DNA of 30,936 nucleotides from JBBTVP01 sp038063175 (GTDB lineage: Bacteria > Patescibacteriota > Minisyncoccia > UBA6257 > 1-14-0-10-40-38), in the NCBI GenBank assembly GCA_038063175.1, contig JBBTVP010000064.1, positions 1 through 30,936 of the forward strand, read 5' to 3'. The notes under the pieces were generated by a model, which saw only the letters and a program-made list of their open reading frames with translations, was not told the DNA's origin and did not search any database. This document shows positions 8,318-15,384 of this stretch, piece by piece. Position numbers and translations under genes: made by a program. Each line of letters begins with the position of its first letter. The stretch's first letter is position 1.

Positions 8318-9154
8318 TTATTTTTCAGGAAGCGCACACCCGGATACCCGCGATAGCTCATCGAGCTCAACAACGCCTGCGGGAAAGCGGTACACGTCTT
8401 TTCCGCTTGCATCTTCCTGAATCCATGTGGGCGTACCTTCAATGTTTTTATCGATGCAAAGTTGCGTTTCAGGATGAGGATTCCGCGGATTGCACTCAAT
8501 TTCCTTAATGAACTGGAAGGCGCTTCCGAACATTGCACGCTGTGTGGCACAGTAAGAGCACGTCGCTGATCCATATACCACGAAACTTTTCTCGGTAAGA
8601 CACTGGGCAAAGGTATCGTATTTCCCCTCCGGAACCGTACGCGACTGTATCGCATACGTAATAAACGCAAGGAGGAGTCCCACAAAAACCGCCATCCCGA
8701 CTGCTTTCCCAGATAGTTTCCGGTATTCCATACCACGGAATGCGGGAACCAGGAGCGCAATCATGAGGATTTTCGAGGCCTCGCAGAATACGCAGATGTT
8801 TTCGAGTACAAAAAATTCAATGTAAGAAAGGTAGAGTGAAGGACCGAGAAAAATAATGGTTACAACCGCGATCGCTCGCGCAGTTTCCGGCTTCCACTTC
8901 CAGATCGCCATAATGCCCACACCGAGGAAGTACAAAAATCCAAGGAGCGACAGTGGGATGCCCCAGATCGTTGCGTAGGCGCTCTTATTCACCACGTCGC
9001 AGGAGAGATTTTCGCCGAGGTTACAAAACGCGCTATCGGTCGTCGAAAACCGAAGTGAAAAAAGATACCCCATAATCACCAACCCGAGGATTGCGATTAC
9101 GATAACTGAAATACGTGGAACGGAAAAGCGAACGGTTTCTGAAGTGGATTTCAT
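8318..9154 (-). CDS. VKOR - thioredoxin-like fusion (disulfide-bond formation)
   Basis: The 278-residue protein has a four- to five-helix VKOR domain (residues about 13-170) with Cys44 and Cys52 in the first loop, the WGIPLSLLG segment, and the quinone-side pair CVFC (121-124). A thioredoxin-like domain follows, with active site CSYC (199-202) and TPTW (the cis-Pro region, about 241). Bacterial VKOR-Trx fusions oxidise substrate thiols outside the cytoplasm and pass electrons to quinone, replacing DsbA/DsbB. It is the first gene of a three-gene redox operon. The thioredoxin part has additional cysteines (AQCLTEK, IECNPRN, QLCIDK, SGCALPEK). Start is the ATG at 9154; no strong Shine-Dalgarno site. 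Confidence 0.92.
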   Translation of the reverse strand: MKSTSETVRFSVPRISVIVIAILGLVIMGYLFSLRFSTTDSAFCNLGENLSCDVVNKSAYATIWGIPLSLLGFLYFLGVGIMAIWKWKPETARAIAVVTIIFLGPSLYLSYIEFFVLENICVFCEASKILMIALLVPAFRGMEYRKLSGKAVGMAVFVGLLLAFITYAIQSRTVPEGKYDTFAQCLTEKSFVVYGSATCSYCATQRAMFGSAFQFIKEIECNPRNPHPETQLCIDKNIEGTPTWIQEDASGKDVYRFPAGVVELDELSRVSGCALPEK

Positions 9155-9229
9155 GAGTTAGGCATTTGCTGAACTTTTACCTATAGAATAATAGTACCGC
9201 GAATACTCTTTACTCGAGAAATAGTTATC

Positions 9230-9370
9230 CACAGCTATCCCCTCATGCCATAACAGAGCTCTTCTTGTATTTCCTCCGAAGAGGGTAAGACTTGGCCTAG
9301 CGACCCGGAGCGCACTCTTCGGAGGAAATACAGAAGCTTGTGGCTATTATGTCGTGATGGAATAGGCGTG
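9230..9370. mobile_element. 141-bp MITE-like element (copy A) with 31-nt hairpin core
   Basis: The element runs from CACAGCTATCCCC to GGAATAGGCGTG. Its ends are imperfect inverted repeats (CACRGC.TATYCC), and the whole length folds as a long hairpin. The inner arms are 9261-9283 and 9315-9336, and the 31-nt apical core is 9284-9314 (GGTAAGAC...GGCCTAGCGACC...GGAGCGCA). The 8-nt flanks TAGTTATC (9222-9229) and ACGTTATC (9371-9378) match at 6 of 8, an aged target-site duplication. A second copy of the same length is at 28500-28640. It encodes nothing, so would need a transposase in trans. It lies 21 nt downstream of the uvrB stop. Confidence 0.8.
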
Positions 9371-9391
9371 ACGTTATCCACACGGCTGACA

Positions 9392-11512
9392 TCAGAGCTT
9401 CCTCTTCTTTTCTTCCTTCAATAATTCCCGCACCTCATCCCGAAGTATTGCCGCAAGCTCAAAGTCCAGATTTTTCGCTGCCTCTCTCATCTCTCGTTCT
9501 TTTTCTTTTATTAAACGCTCGAGTGCTGTTTTTGATTTCGGAATCGGCTTCATTTCGAGCTTCAGAATTTTTTCGACCGGAAGAATATCCTTTATTTCCT
9601 TCAAGATTGTTTTTGGCGTGATACCGTGCGCGCGATTATACGCAAGCTGCATCGACCGCCGCCTACCCGTCTCTCCTACCGCACGAGTAATCGAACCGGT
9701 CATCTGATCCGCGTACATCACCACTTGCCCTGCCGCATTACGCGCGGCGCGCCCAATAGTCTGGATAAGCGACGTTTCGGATCGTAAGAACCCTTCCTTA
9801 TCCGCATCAAGAATCGCGACGAGCGATACCTCGGGAAGATCGAGACCCTCCCGGAGGAGATTTACGCCTACCAGCACGTCGAAGCTCCCTCGCCGAAGGT
9901 TCGTGAGAATTTTTATCCGATCGAGCGTTTTTACATCGCTGTGGAGATAGGCGACTTTTATAGGATCATGTGACATGGGTAATGCGACATGGGTATCTGA
10001 TTTAATTATCTTCTTTTCCTTGTCGCTTGTCGCTTTATACTTTTCACTGAGGTATTCCGTGAGATCCTCGGCCATTTTTTTTGTGAGCGTCGTGACAAGC
10101 ACCCGTTCTTTTTTCCGAACCCTGTCTTCGATCCGGGGAATCAAGTCATCGATCTGCCCGCGCACCGGCCGGATGATTATTTCCGGATCCACGAGTCCCG
10201 TGGGGCGGATGATTTGTTCAACGATTTGTCCTTTTGTGGTTTGCAAACCATTCTGGGCGATAGTCGAAGGACTACTTTTTACTATCTCGTATTTTCCGGG
10301 CGTTGCCGACGTGTAGATGATTTGTCCTACGCGCGCACTGAATTCCGAAAATTTGAGCGGCCGGTTGTCGGCAGCAGATGGCAACCGGAATCCGTACTCA
10401 ATGAGCGTTTTTTTCCTTGATGCGTCGCCTTCGTACATTCCCTGAATTTGAGAAACGGTAACGTGCGATTCATCAATCACCGTAAGAAATCCTGGTTCGC
10501 CATGAGCACCTTTTGGAAAATAGTTGAGAAGGGTATCCGGTGGTTCACCGGCGGCTCGACCCGAGAGGTGCCGGGAATAGTTTTCAATGCCATTTGTGTA
10601 TCCAACTTCTCGAATCATCGCAATGTCGAAATTTGTGCGACGTTCAAGACGCTCTGCCTCTAAGTATTTCTTTTCTTTCTCGAAAAGTGCGAGTCGCTCT
10701 TTTAGCTCGGCCTGAATAGCACCAATGGCGCGATCACGATCACTTGCCGCGGTAATGAAGTGTTTCGCCGGTGAAATAATCACCTCGAGTTTTGCGGGGG
10801 TGATCCCAGGACGAAACCCTTCGACTGGATTCACTTCGTGGATATTTTTTACTTTTCCTTCGCGAACTTCGATTGCATAAATTACCTCCCGATCGGGCGG
10901 CATGATTTCCCAATTTTCCCCGCGAAGCCGGAATGTGCCCCGTTTTAAATCGGAATTTGTTCGAGTGAATTGAAGTTCAATCAATTTCCGTGAAAACTTC
11001 GCACGATTCATCTCCGTTCCAACTGCAATTCGGAAGATATTCTCCGCATACACCTCGGGGGCACCTAAGCCATAAATACAGGAAACCGATGCGACCACGA
11101 TTACGTCTCGCCGCGTGAGGAGCGCGGTGGTTGCTGCATGCCGGAGCTTGTCGATTTCATCGTTCACCATCGCTTCTTTCGCAATGTAGGTATCCGAATT
11201 CGGCATGTACGCTTCCGGCTGATAGTAGTCATAGTACGACACGAAATAGTTCACCGAGTTTTCTGGAAACAATTCTCGAAATTCATTCGTAAGCTGGGCC
11301 GCTAACGTTTTATTGTGCGCAATGACGAGCGTTGGCTTTTGCGTTTTTTCAATCACGTTCGCAATGGTGAATGTTTTTCCCGAACCGGTAACGCCCAGAA
11401 GCGTTTGGTGTGCGTATCCAGACTTAATACCGCCGGCAAGTGCTTCAATTGCCTTTGGCTGATCGCCGGCGGGCTTATTTTTTGAAACCAGTTTAAAGAT
11501 ACCTCCGTTCAT
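9392..11512 (-). CDS. uvrB: Excinuclease ABC subunit B
   Basis: The 706-residue protein is the central helicase-like subunit of nucleotide excision repair. It contains Walker A GVTGSGKT (residues 40-47), the beta-hairpin region (YYDYYQPEAYMPNSDTYIAK), DExx box VIDESH, helicase motifs TSATPG, GVNLLREGLDLPE and QTIGRAARN, and a C-terminal UVR motif (EKEREMREAAKNLDFELAAI) that binds UvrC. It is some 30 residues longer than common UvrB because of an insert at about residues 493-515 (ATSDKEKKIIKSDTHVALPM), between DLTEYLSEKY and KVAYLHSD, encoded by a heptad-repeat element. ATG at 11512 without a clear Shine-Dalgarno site. It stands alone, about 3 kb from uvrA. Confidence 0.96.
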   Translation of the reverse strand: MNGGIFKLVSKNKPAGDQPKAIEALAGGIKSGYAHQTLLGVTGSGKTFTIANVIEKTQKPTLVIAHNKTLAAQLTNEFRELFPENSVNYFVSYYDYYQPEAYMPNSDTYIAKEAMVNDEIDKLRHAATTALLTRRDVIVVASVSCIYGLGAPEVYAENIFRIAVGTEMNRAKFSRKLIELQFTRTNSDLKRGTFRLRGENWEIMPPDREVIYAIEVREGKVKNIHEVNPVEGFRPGITPAKLEVIISPAKHFITAASDRDRAIGAIQAELKERLALFEKEKKYLEAERLERRTNFDIAMIREVGYTNGIENYSRHLSGRAAGEPPDTLLNYFPKGAHGEPGFLTVIDESHVTVSQIQGMYEGDASRKKTLIEYGFRLPSAADNRPLKFSEFSARVGQIIYTSATPGKYEIVKSSPSTIAQNGLQTTKGQIVEQIIRPTGLVDPEIIIRPVRGQIDDLIPRIEDRVRKKERVLVTTLTKKMAEDLTEYLSEKYKATSDKEKKIIKSDTHVALPMSHDPIKVAYLHSDVKTLDRIKILTNLRRGSFDVLVGVNLLREGLDLPEVSLVAILDADKEGFLRSETSLIQTIGRAARNAAGQVVMYADQMTGSITRAVGETGRRRSMQLAYNRAHGITPKTILKEIKDILPVEKILKLEMKPIPKSKTALERLIKEKEREMREAAKNLDFELAAILRDEVRELLKEEKKRKL
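9967..10036. repeat. Heptanucleotide-period hairpin element inside uvrB
   Basis: On the plus strand ATG recurs every 7 nt (9968, 9975, 9982, 9989) in a TCATGTGACATGGG-like series. The other arm holds two tandem copies of TGTCGCT (10021-10034). The arms are partly complementary (GCGACA with TGTCGC). The element is read through in frame as the extra loop of UvrB. Confidence 0.75.
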
Positions 11513-11589
11513 GTGAAAATCCCTGCTCTTCGAGAGCCGGGCACCCCTATCTTACCCACTTGATCGTAAAAAACACAAGCAAATGAAAA

Positions 11590-11610
11590 GGCCGCTCCCG
11601 AGGAACGGCC
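11590..11610 (-). terminator. Terminator of the two-gene orphan cassette
   Basis: Minus strand GGCCGTTCC-TCG-GGAGCGGCC forms a 9-bp stem with a 3-nt loop, then TTTTCATTTG. It follows the stop at 11641 by about 30 nt and ends the unit before uvrB. Confidence 0.85.
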
Positions 11611-11640
11611 TGCGCGACGACCAACATTGTCTCAACCGAG

Positions 11641-11826
11641 CTAGACAAGGTTGAAGTAAATCAATCTCCCAAGCCATACGATTCCGAGCACGATTCCGAT
11701 CATCACAACAAGACCGAAAACAATCCATCTCGCCCCAGGATCTTGCTCTTCTGCGTTCAGCTCGTCGTCTTTTCGACGAAATCCCACTGACTCATCGCTA
11801 CCATCGGCCTCCCACGGGGCAGTCAT
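11641..11826 (-). CDS. Small single-span membrane protein, orphan
   Basis: The 61-residue product has an acidic N-terminal half (EADGSDESVGFRRKDDELNAEEQ) and one hydrophobic segment (WIVFGLVVMIGIVLGIVWLG) near the C-terminus. It would be a tail-anchored or single-span protein with the acidic part most likely in the cytoplasm. No family is recognised. The ATG at 11826 has a near-perfect Shine-Dalgarno site (AGGAGGTAA, about 6 nt before). It starts only 5 nt after the preceding small gene, so the two are co-translated from one promoter. Confidence 0.7.
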   Translation of the reverse strand: MTAPWEADGSDESVGFRRKDDELNAEEQDPGARWIVFGLVVMIGIVLGIVWLGRLIYFNLV

Positions 11827-11831
11827 TTACG

Positions 11832-12089
11832 TTACCTCCTGTTTGGGCGAAAGCGTATATCGAGTCCACGTGACCTCGGCGCTGCATCCTTGGGCGGCAG
11901 GAACTTGTACTGAATTCCACAGTGCTCACAGTGGTACGTGATCACTTGCTGGAGTTGATTTTCCGATCCTGGTCCGATGCACATCGGCCCAGATGCCGGA
12001 TCGTAGACAGAGGCAACTGCACGAACGATCATCCTGTTGCACACGAGACAAGAACGGTCGGTCGGGTAAATGCCGTCGGCTTCTCCCAT
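11832..12089 (-). CDS. Small orphan protein with two Cys pairs
   Basis: The 85-residue product has CLVC near residue 14 and CEHC near residue 53, compatible with one zinc-binding site, and a basic C-terminal tail (SRGLDIRFRPNRR). No family is recognised. The ATG at 12089 has a Shine-Dalgarno site AAAGGAAG. It is the first gene of a two-gene unit with promoter (12134-12163) and terminator (11590-11610), placed between ftsX and uvrB. Confidence 0.7.
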   Translation of the reverse strand: MGEADGIYPTDRSCLVCNRMIVRAVASVYDPASGPMCIGPGSENQLQQVITYHCEHCGIQYKFLPPKDAAPRSRGLDIRFRPNRR

Positions 12090-12133
12090 CGTACTTCCTT
12101 TCTGCGTTTCGAAAACGCACGTGATCTAAAAAG

Positions 12134-12163
12134 ACGATAGCACTATAGATCAAATAAGATCAA
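12134..12163 (-). promoter_or_regulatory. Promoter of the two-gene orphan cassette
   Basis: Minus strand: -35 TTGATC (12158-12163), 18-nt spacer ending in TGC, -10 TATCGT (12134-12139), about 45 nt upstream of the ATG at 12089. The -10 matches consensus at 4 of 6 and is preceded by a near extended-10 motif. Confidence 0.5.
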
Positions 12164-12183
12164 GGTCGCTCAAATACAATATG

Positions 12184-13092
12184 CTAAATCTTCAAGTACC
12201 GCCGAATCGCGATCGCTGCAGAGACCACTCCAAGACCAATACCGAAGAGAAGCTGGTAACCAAACAGATTGAAAAGGTTCGAATAGAAATAGTTTTTAAG
12301 ATCCATTTCAGGAATGAACGACTGGATGTAGGGCGCGGCAAGATCTACAAAGGGAGCAACAATAATAAGACTCACCACTGCGGAAAATATTCCAAATATG
12401 ATCGCTTCCACAAGATAAGGACCGTTAATAAAGGCATTTGAAGCACCCACGAGTCGCATGATCCCGATTTCCTCCCGATTTGAGTAGATCGCGAGACTGA
12501 TCGTATTGAAGGTAACAAGCGCCGCGGTGAGTGCAAGGAAAATAGTGAGCCCAAGCCCAACCCGCTTTACCGTATTCACAATCTTGTTCAGCCGGTCGAT
12601 CGCGCCTCGGCTCTGATTGTAAGTGACTTCATCAATGAGTTCTGTAAAATTTTCGGTAGATAAATACTCGGCGATATCGCCGTATTTCGTAGGATCGGAT
12701 GCTTTGATGTTTAAAGACGCAAGGAGCGGATTCTCTTCGAGCTCCTTCAACGCTTGCTCAATTGTTGGATCGTCTTTGTGCCGCTCCTTGAAGACTTCGA
12801 GCGCTTTTTCTTGTGAGATATATTCAACATCTTTCACCTCCTCGAGGTCTTGGAGCGCACGGGATATTTTCAATATCTCGTCTTCCGGAGCATTCGATTT
12901 GAAATACACGCTGATATCAATTTTGTCCTGGAGCGAAGCGACCGCGGTATCCGTGAGCACCGAAAACACGATGAGGCCGTTGAATACGATGAGCGCGAGT
13001 ATCATCACATTCACGCTCGCAACGGAAAGCCAACCATTTCTCCAGATACTCTGGAAACCATATTTAATGATGCGGGCAAGGGTGGTGGCCAT
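12184..13092 (-). CDS. ftsX: Cell division ABC permease FtsX
   Basis: The 302-residue protein has the FtsX layout: a first membrane helix (residues about 20-45), an extracytoplasmic domain beginning KIDISVYFKSNAPEDEILKI with the usual EVKDVEYISQEKALEVFKER and NPLLASLNIKASDP, and then three C-terminal membrane helices around NREEIGIMRLVGASNAFINGP, the coupling region. FtsEX controls peptidoglycan hydrolases at the division site through the external domain. ftsE lies upstream, but the two are separated by 96 nt that hold a heptad-repeat element, whereas ftsE and ftsX usually overlap. Start is the ATG at 13092. Confidence 0.94.
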   Translation of the reverse strand: MATTLARIIKYGFQSIWRNGWLSVASVNVMILALIVFNGLIVFSVLTDTAVASLQDKIDISVYFKSNAPEDEILKISRALQDLEEVKDVEYISQEKALEVFKERHKDDPTIEQALKELEENPLLASLNIKASDPTKYGDIAEYLSTENFTELIDEVTYNQSRGAIDRLNKIVNTVKRVGLGLTIFLALTAALVTFNTISLAIYSNREEIGIMRLVGASNAFINGPYLVEAIIFGIFSAVVSLIIVAPFVDLAAPYIQSFIPEMDLKNYFYSNLFNLFGYQLLFGIGLGVVSAAIAIRRYLKI

Positions 13093-13096
13093 ATCG

Positions 13097-13187
13097 ATGT
13101 TAAATGTTAAATGTTAAATGGAAAATGTGATGCAATGGGTTCTTCATGCAGGTGTGTTCCTTTTTTCCATTCCACATTCCACATTTT
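13097..13187. repeat. Heptanucleotide-period hairpin element between ftsE and ftsX
   Basis: One arm has ATG every 7 nt (TTAAATG repeated; T at 13105, 13112, 13119, 13126), the other CAT every 7 nt (13168, 13175, 13182; TTCCACATTCC type). The arms are broadly complementary with about 30 nt between them. It fills the gap between the ftsE stop and the ftsX start, two genes that are normally tightly coupled, so it is best seen as an insertion. Confidence 0.8.
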
Positions 13188-13188
13188 A

Positions 13189-13872
13189 CTATTCAAGAGT
13201 ATACTTTGATTTTTCTTCGTCACGCACTATTTTACCATCCGCGAGCGTAATCACCCGCTTGTGCACTAAATTGACCACGTGCCGGTTGTGAGTCGCGAGA
13301 ATCACCGTAGTGCCAAGTTCGTTGATTTTCAAAAGAAGATTCATGATGTCCTCGGTGTTCGCTTCGTCAAGGTTGCCCGTCGGCTCATCCGCGATCACGA
13401 CCGACGGCCGGTGAATCATGGCGCGCGCAATCGCTACCCGCTGGCGCTCGCCTCCGGAAAGCTCACTCGGGAAATGTTGCCGCTTATCGGAAAGCCCCAC
13501 CATATCGAGCACTTGGGGAACAAGCTCGTCGATATCTGACTGCCCTCGTCCTTCTACTTCGAGGGCAAATGCCACATTTTCATATGCGGTTTTGTTCGGT
13601 AAGAGTTTGAAATCCTGAAACACAATGCCGACTTTTCGGCGGAGTTCGGGAAGTTCCTGCGGACGCAGTTTGTTGACTTCATAGGCGCCCACTACCACCC
13701 GGCCTTTGGTCGGTTTTTCTTCGCCAATCATGAGCTTAATAAGCGTGGATTTTCCCGCTCCGGATTTTCCAATCACGGAAACGAACTCAGACGTCTTAAT
13801 TTCAAGGTCGATGCCATCGAGTGCAATCGAATCCTTGCTGTAGATTTTCGAAACGTTGTGAAATGAAATCAT
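13189..13872 (-). CDS. ftsE: Cell division ATP-binding protein FtsE
   Basis: The 227-residue ATPase has Walker A GKSGAGKST (residues 35-43), Q-loop VGIVFQDFKLLPNKTAYENV (the FtsE-type KLL.. pattern), signature LSGGERQR and Walker B VIADEPTGNLD, and an H-loop in LATHNRHVV. It partners FtsX at the division septum. The order prfB-ftsE-ftsX is a conserved arrangement in many bacteria, which supports the call. It starts 36 nt after the prfB stop with the ATG at 13872. Confidence 0.95.
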   Translation of the reverse strand: MISFHNVSKIYSKDSIALDGIDLEIKTSEFVSVIGKSGAGKSTLIKLMIGEEKPTKGRVVVGAYEVNKLRPQELPELRRKVGIVFQDFKLLPNKTAYENVAFALEVEGRGQSDIDELVPQVLDMVGLSDKRQHFPSELSGGERQRVAIARAMIHRPSVVIADEPTGNLDEANTEDIMNLLLKINELGTTVILATHNRHVVNLVHKRVITLADGKIVRDEEKSKYTLE

Positions 13873-13908
13873 TGAGATAGTGATTAACCGCGAGCGACTA
13901 GCAATTGG

Positions 13909-14664
13909 CTAGTGCTTATCTTCTAATTGTAGTTCGGCTTCTATGAACTTGTCGAGGTCGCCGTCTAACACTTTTTCTGGTTGTGACGATTCTGCCTTTG
14001 TGCGGTGATCTTTCACCAGTCTGTACGGGTGGAGCACATAGGAGCGAATTTGATTCCCCCATTCGGGTTTCACCCGGGTACGCAACTCCGAGAGTTCTTT
14101 CTTGTGCGCGGTTTCCATGAGGTGAATCAGTTTCGACTTCAGGAGCTGTATTGCTTTCTCGCGATTCTGTGCCTGGCTTCGTTCTGCACGGGCAGAGACC
14201 ACAATTCCCGTCGGTTTGTGCGTTACCCGAACTGCGGTTTCTACTTTATTTACGTTTTGTCCGCCCGGACCTCCAGCGCGTGAAAACGATACCTCGAGAT
14301 CATCCGGAGGAATCTGAAAATTGCGATGTTCGACTTCAGGAAGCACGGGAACTACCTCAACGAGTGCGAAAGAAGTATGCCTAAGTTTTTTTCCGGAAAA
14401 CGGAGAAATGCGTACGAGCCGGTGCACGCCCATTTCTTTTTTGAGCGTACCATAGACAAATTCCCCCTTGATCTCGATTGTGCGGTCATCGGTTTGAATT
14501 ACCTTCCATCCTCGCCGTTCTGCGTAGCGCACGTACATACGGAAGAGCATGTCTCCCCAATCCTTCGCATCGTCTCCTCCTACGCCAGGGTAGATAGTAA
14601 GGTAGCAGGAAAGTTTGTCGTATTTGCCGGTAAGGGGCTTTAGGGGTAATTCCATGAAAGTCAT
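13909..14664 (-). CDS. prfB: Peptide chain release factor 2, lacking domain 1
   Basis: The 251-residue protein holds the stop-codon reading domain with the RF2-type SPF tripeptide (residues 87-89) and the GGQ loop (GGPGGQNVNK, 134-136) that triggers peptide release, followed by the conserved WGNQIRSYVLHPYRLVKDHRT. SPF rather than PxT means UGA/UAA recognition, so UGA is a stop here. Usual RF2 is about 365 residues; here roughly the first 100, the helical domain 1 that contacts the GTPase centre, are missing. There is no room for them: the 3' end of a tRNA-like sequence lies 12 nt upstream of the ATG. No programmed frameshift site is visible. ATG at 14664 or at 14655 (MELPLKP). Confidence 0.9.
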   Translation of the reverse strand: MTFMELPLKPLTGKYDKLSCYLTIYPGVGGDDAKDWGDMLFRMYVRYAERRGWKVIQTDDRTIEIKGEFVYGTLKKEMGVHRLVRISPFSGKKLRHTSFALVEVVPVLPEVEHRNFQIPPDDLEVSFSRAGGPGGQNVNKVETAVRVTHKPTGIVVSARAERSQAQNREKAIQLLKSKLIHLMETAHKKELSELRTRVKPEWGNQIRSYVLHPYRLVKDHRTKAESSQPEKVLDGDLDKFIEAELQLEDKH

Positions 14665-14676
14665 AGTATTCTACTG

Positions 14677-14890
14677 AGCCGGAGGCGAGGATCGAACTCG
14701 CGACCTACTGTTGGAGTTTATCCGCCTCTGGCGGAAAACAGTCGCCCCGCCTGTGTTAAAAGCCCTTTGAGCCGGAGGCGAGGATCGAACTCGCGACCTA
14801 CTGTTTACGAAACAGTCGCTCTACCACTGAGCTACTCCGGCTCAAAGGGCTAAACTGCGGCGGGTAAATCTGCCACTGAGCTACTCCGGC
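14677..14890 (-). pseudogene. Broken tRNA (Thr-like) split by an inserted tRNA-bearing segment
   Basis: The 5' part (14869-14890, minus strand GCCGGAGTAGCTCAGTGGCAGA) and the 3' part (14677-14745, from GCGACTGTT through the T-arm to CTCCGGC and discriminator T) join to restore a normal D-arm and acceptor stem. They are separated by 123 nt (14746-14868) that contain the intact tRNA-Thr. In addition the anticodon loop of the outer tRNA is 26 nt rather than 7 and holds the palindrome TCCGCC-AGA-GGCGGA. Unless processed in an unknown way it is non-functional. An alternative is two decayed tRNA halves flanking an intact copy. Confidence 0.7.
14770..14841 (-). tRNA. tRNA-Thr (anticodon CGU)
   Basis: A full cloverleaf of 72 nt: acceptor GCCGGAG/CTCCGGC, D-stem GCTC/GAGC, anticodon stem ACTGT/ACAGT with loop TTCGTAA (CGT reads ACG, Thr), T-stem GCGAG/CTCGC with loop TTCGATC, discriminator T. 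CCA is not encoded. The flanks AGCCCTTTGA and TCAAAGGGCT are perfectly complementary and extend the acceptor stem by 10 bp (counting from the discriminator). Confidence 0.95.
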
Positions 14891-14896
14891 AGCCGA

Positions 14897-14925
14897 TTCA
14901 AATTATCATGTAAGAGCGCTATAAT
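14897..14925 (+). promoter_or_regulatory. Promoter of the plus-strand orphan gene at 14959
   Basis: TTCAAA (14897-14902), 17-nt spacer, TATAAT (14920-14925). It begins 6 nt from the outer 5' end of the broken tRNA, pointing away from it. Confidence 0.8.
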
Positions 14926-14958
14926 CAATTCAGGACGCCGAACCAGAAGGAGTCAATC

Positions 14959-15333
14959 TTGGCGAAAACCAGATCAGATAAGAAGAGCGATCCGTTCAAG
15001 CTCGACAGAACCAGATATGCGGAGAATCTTCGAAAACAAGCGAAGTATCCTTCTCGCGACCATGGATATGAAGGAGACCATCCGCTCCGGAAGGACCATC
15101 TTCTCACGCTACTTACCAGTAGACTCACTGCTTTCGATGAGGCACTTGCCCGAGCGCGAGGCATTACCGAAGGAGCCGCTGACGATCCCTACTACATGTC
15201 AGATGGAGGCGGGATGGTCCTTCGTCCTGAGATCACCATTCGCTTTGTCGTGAATGTCGTCGAAGAGCTGGCAAAGAACCAACTCCGTCGGAATCCCCGT
15301 GCGAATCTGGGGCTACGCAACAGCCGATCCTGA
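14959..15333 (+). CDS. Orphan protein of 124 residues
   Basis: The product starts with a Lys/Arg-rich segment (KTRSDKKSDPFKLDRTRYAENLRKQAKY) and continues with a helical region (LLTLLTSRLTAFDEALARARGI) and VVNVVEELAKNQLRRNPR. No family is recognised. The start is a TTG at 14959, chosen because AAGGAG (14947-14952) lies 6 nt before it and a good promoter stands at 14897-14925; a strong terminator follows at 15351-15384. It is one of only two plus-strand genes, between a tRNA locus and a convergent C39-like gene. No membrane segment or signal peptide. Confidence 0.72.
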   Translation: MAKTRSDKKSDPFKLDRTRYAENLRKQAKYPSRDHGYEGDHPLRKDHLLTLLTSRLTAFDEALARARGITEGAADDPYYMSDGGGMVLRPEITIRFVVNVVEELAKNQLRRNPRANLGLRNSRS

Positions 15334-15350
15334 TCGACCAACTAACGCAC

Positions 15351-15384
15351 CGCCGCCTACCGGATTCACTTCCGGCGGGCGGCG
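15351..15384 (+). terminator. Terminator between convergent genes
   Basis: CGCCGCCTACCGGA (15351-15364) pairs with TCCGGCGGGCGGCG (15371-15384) with one mismatch, followed by CGATTATTTTTAG. The stop codon of the opposite-strand gene (15366-15851) lies inside it, so it probably serves both directions. Confidence 0.8.

Noticed and set aside
9225..9382. DnaA boxes / replication origin
   Set aside because: TTATCCACA occurs at 9225 and 9374, but each is explained as half target-site duplication (GTTATC) next to CAC of the element or of the host. No AT-rich unwinding region, further boxes or dnaA is present.
14600..14680. RF2 programmed frameshift
   Set aside because: No in-frame UGA preceded by CUU and a Shine-Dalgarno-like site; the upstream sequence is tRNA-like.
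14677..14745. Group I intron in the outer tRNA anticodon loop
   Set aside because: The extra sequence is only about 19 nt, far too short for a self-splicing intron.
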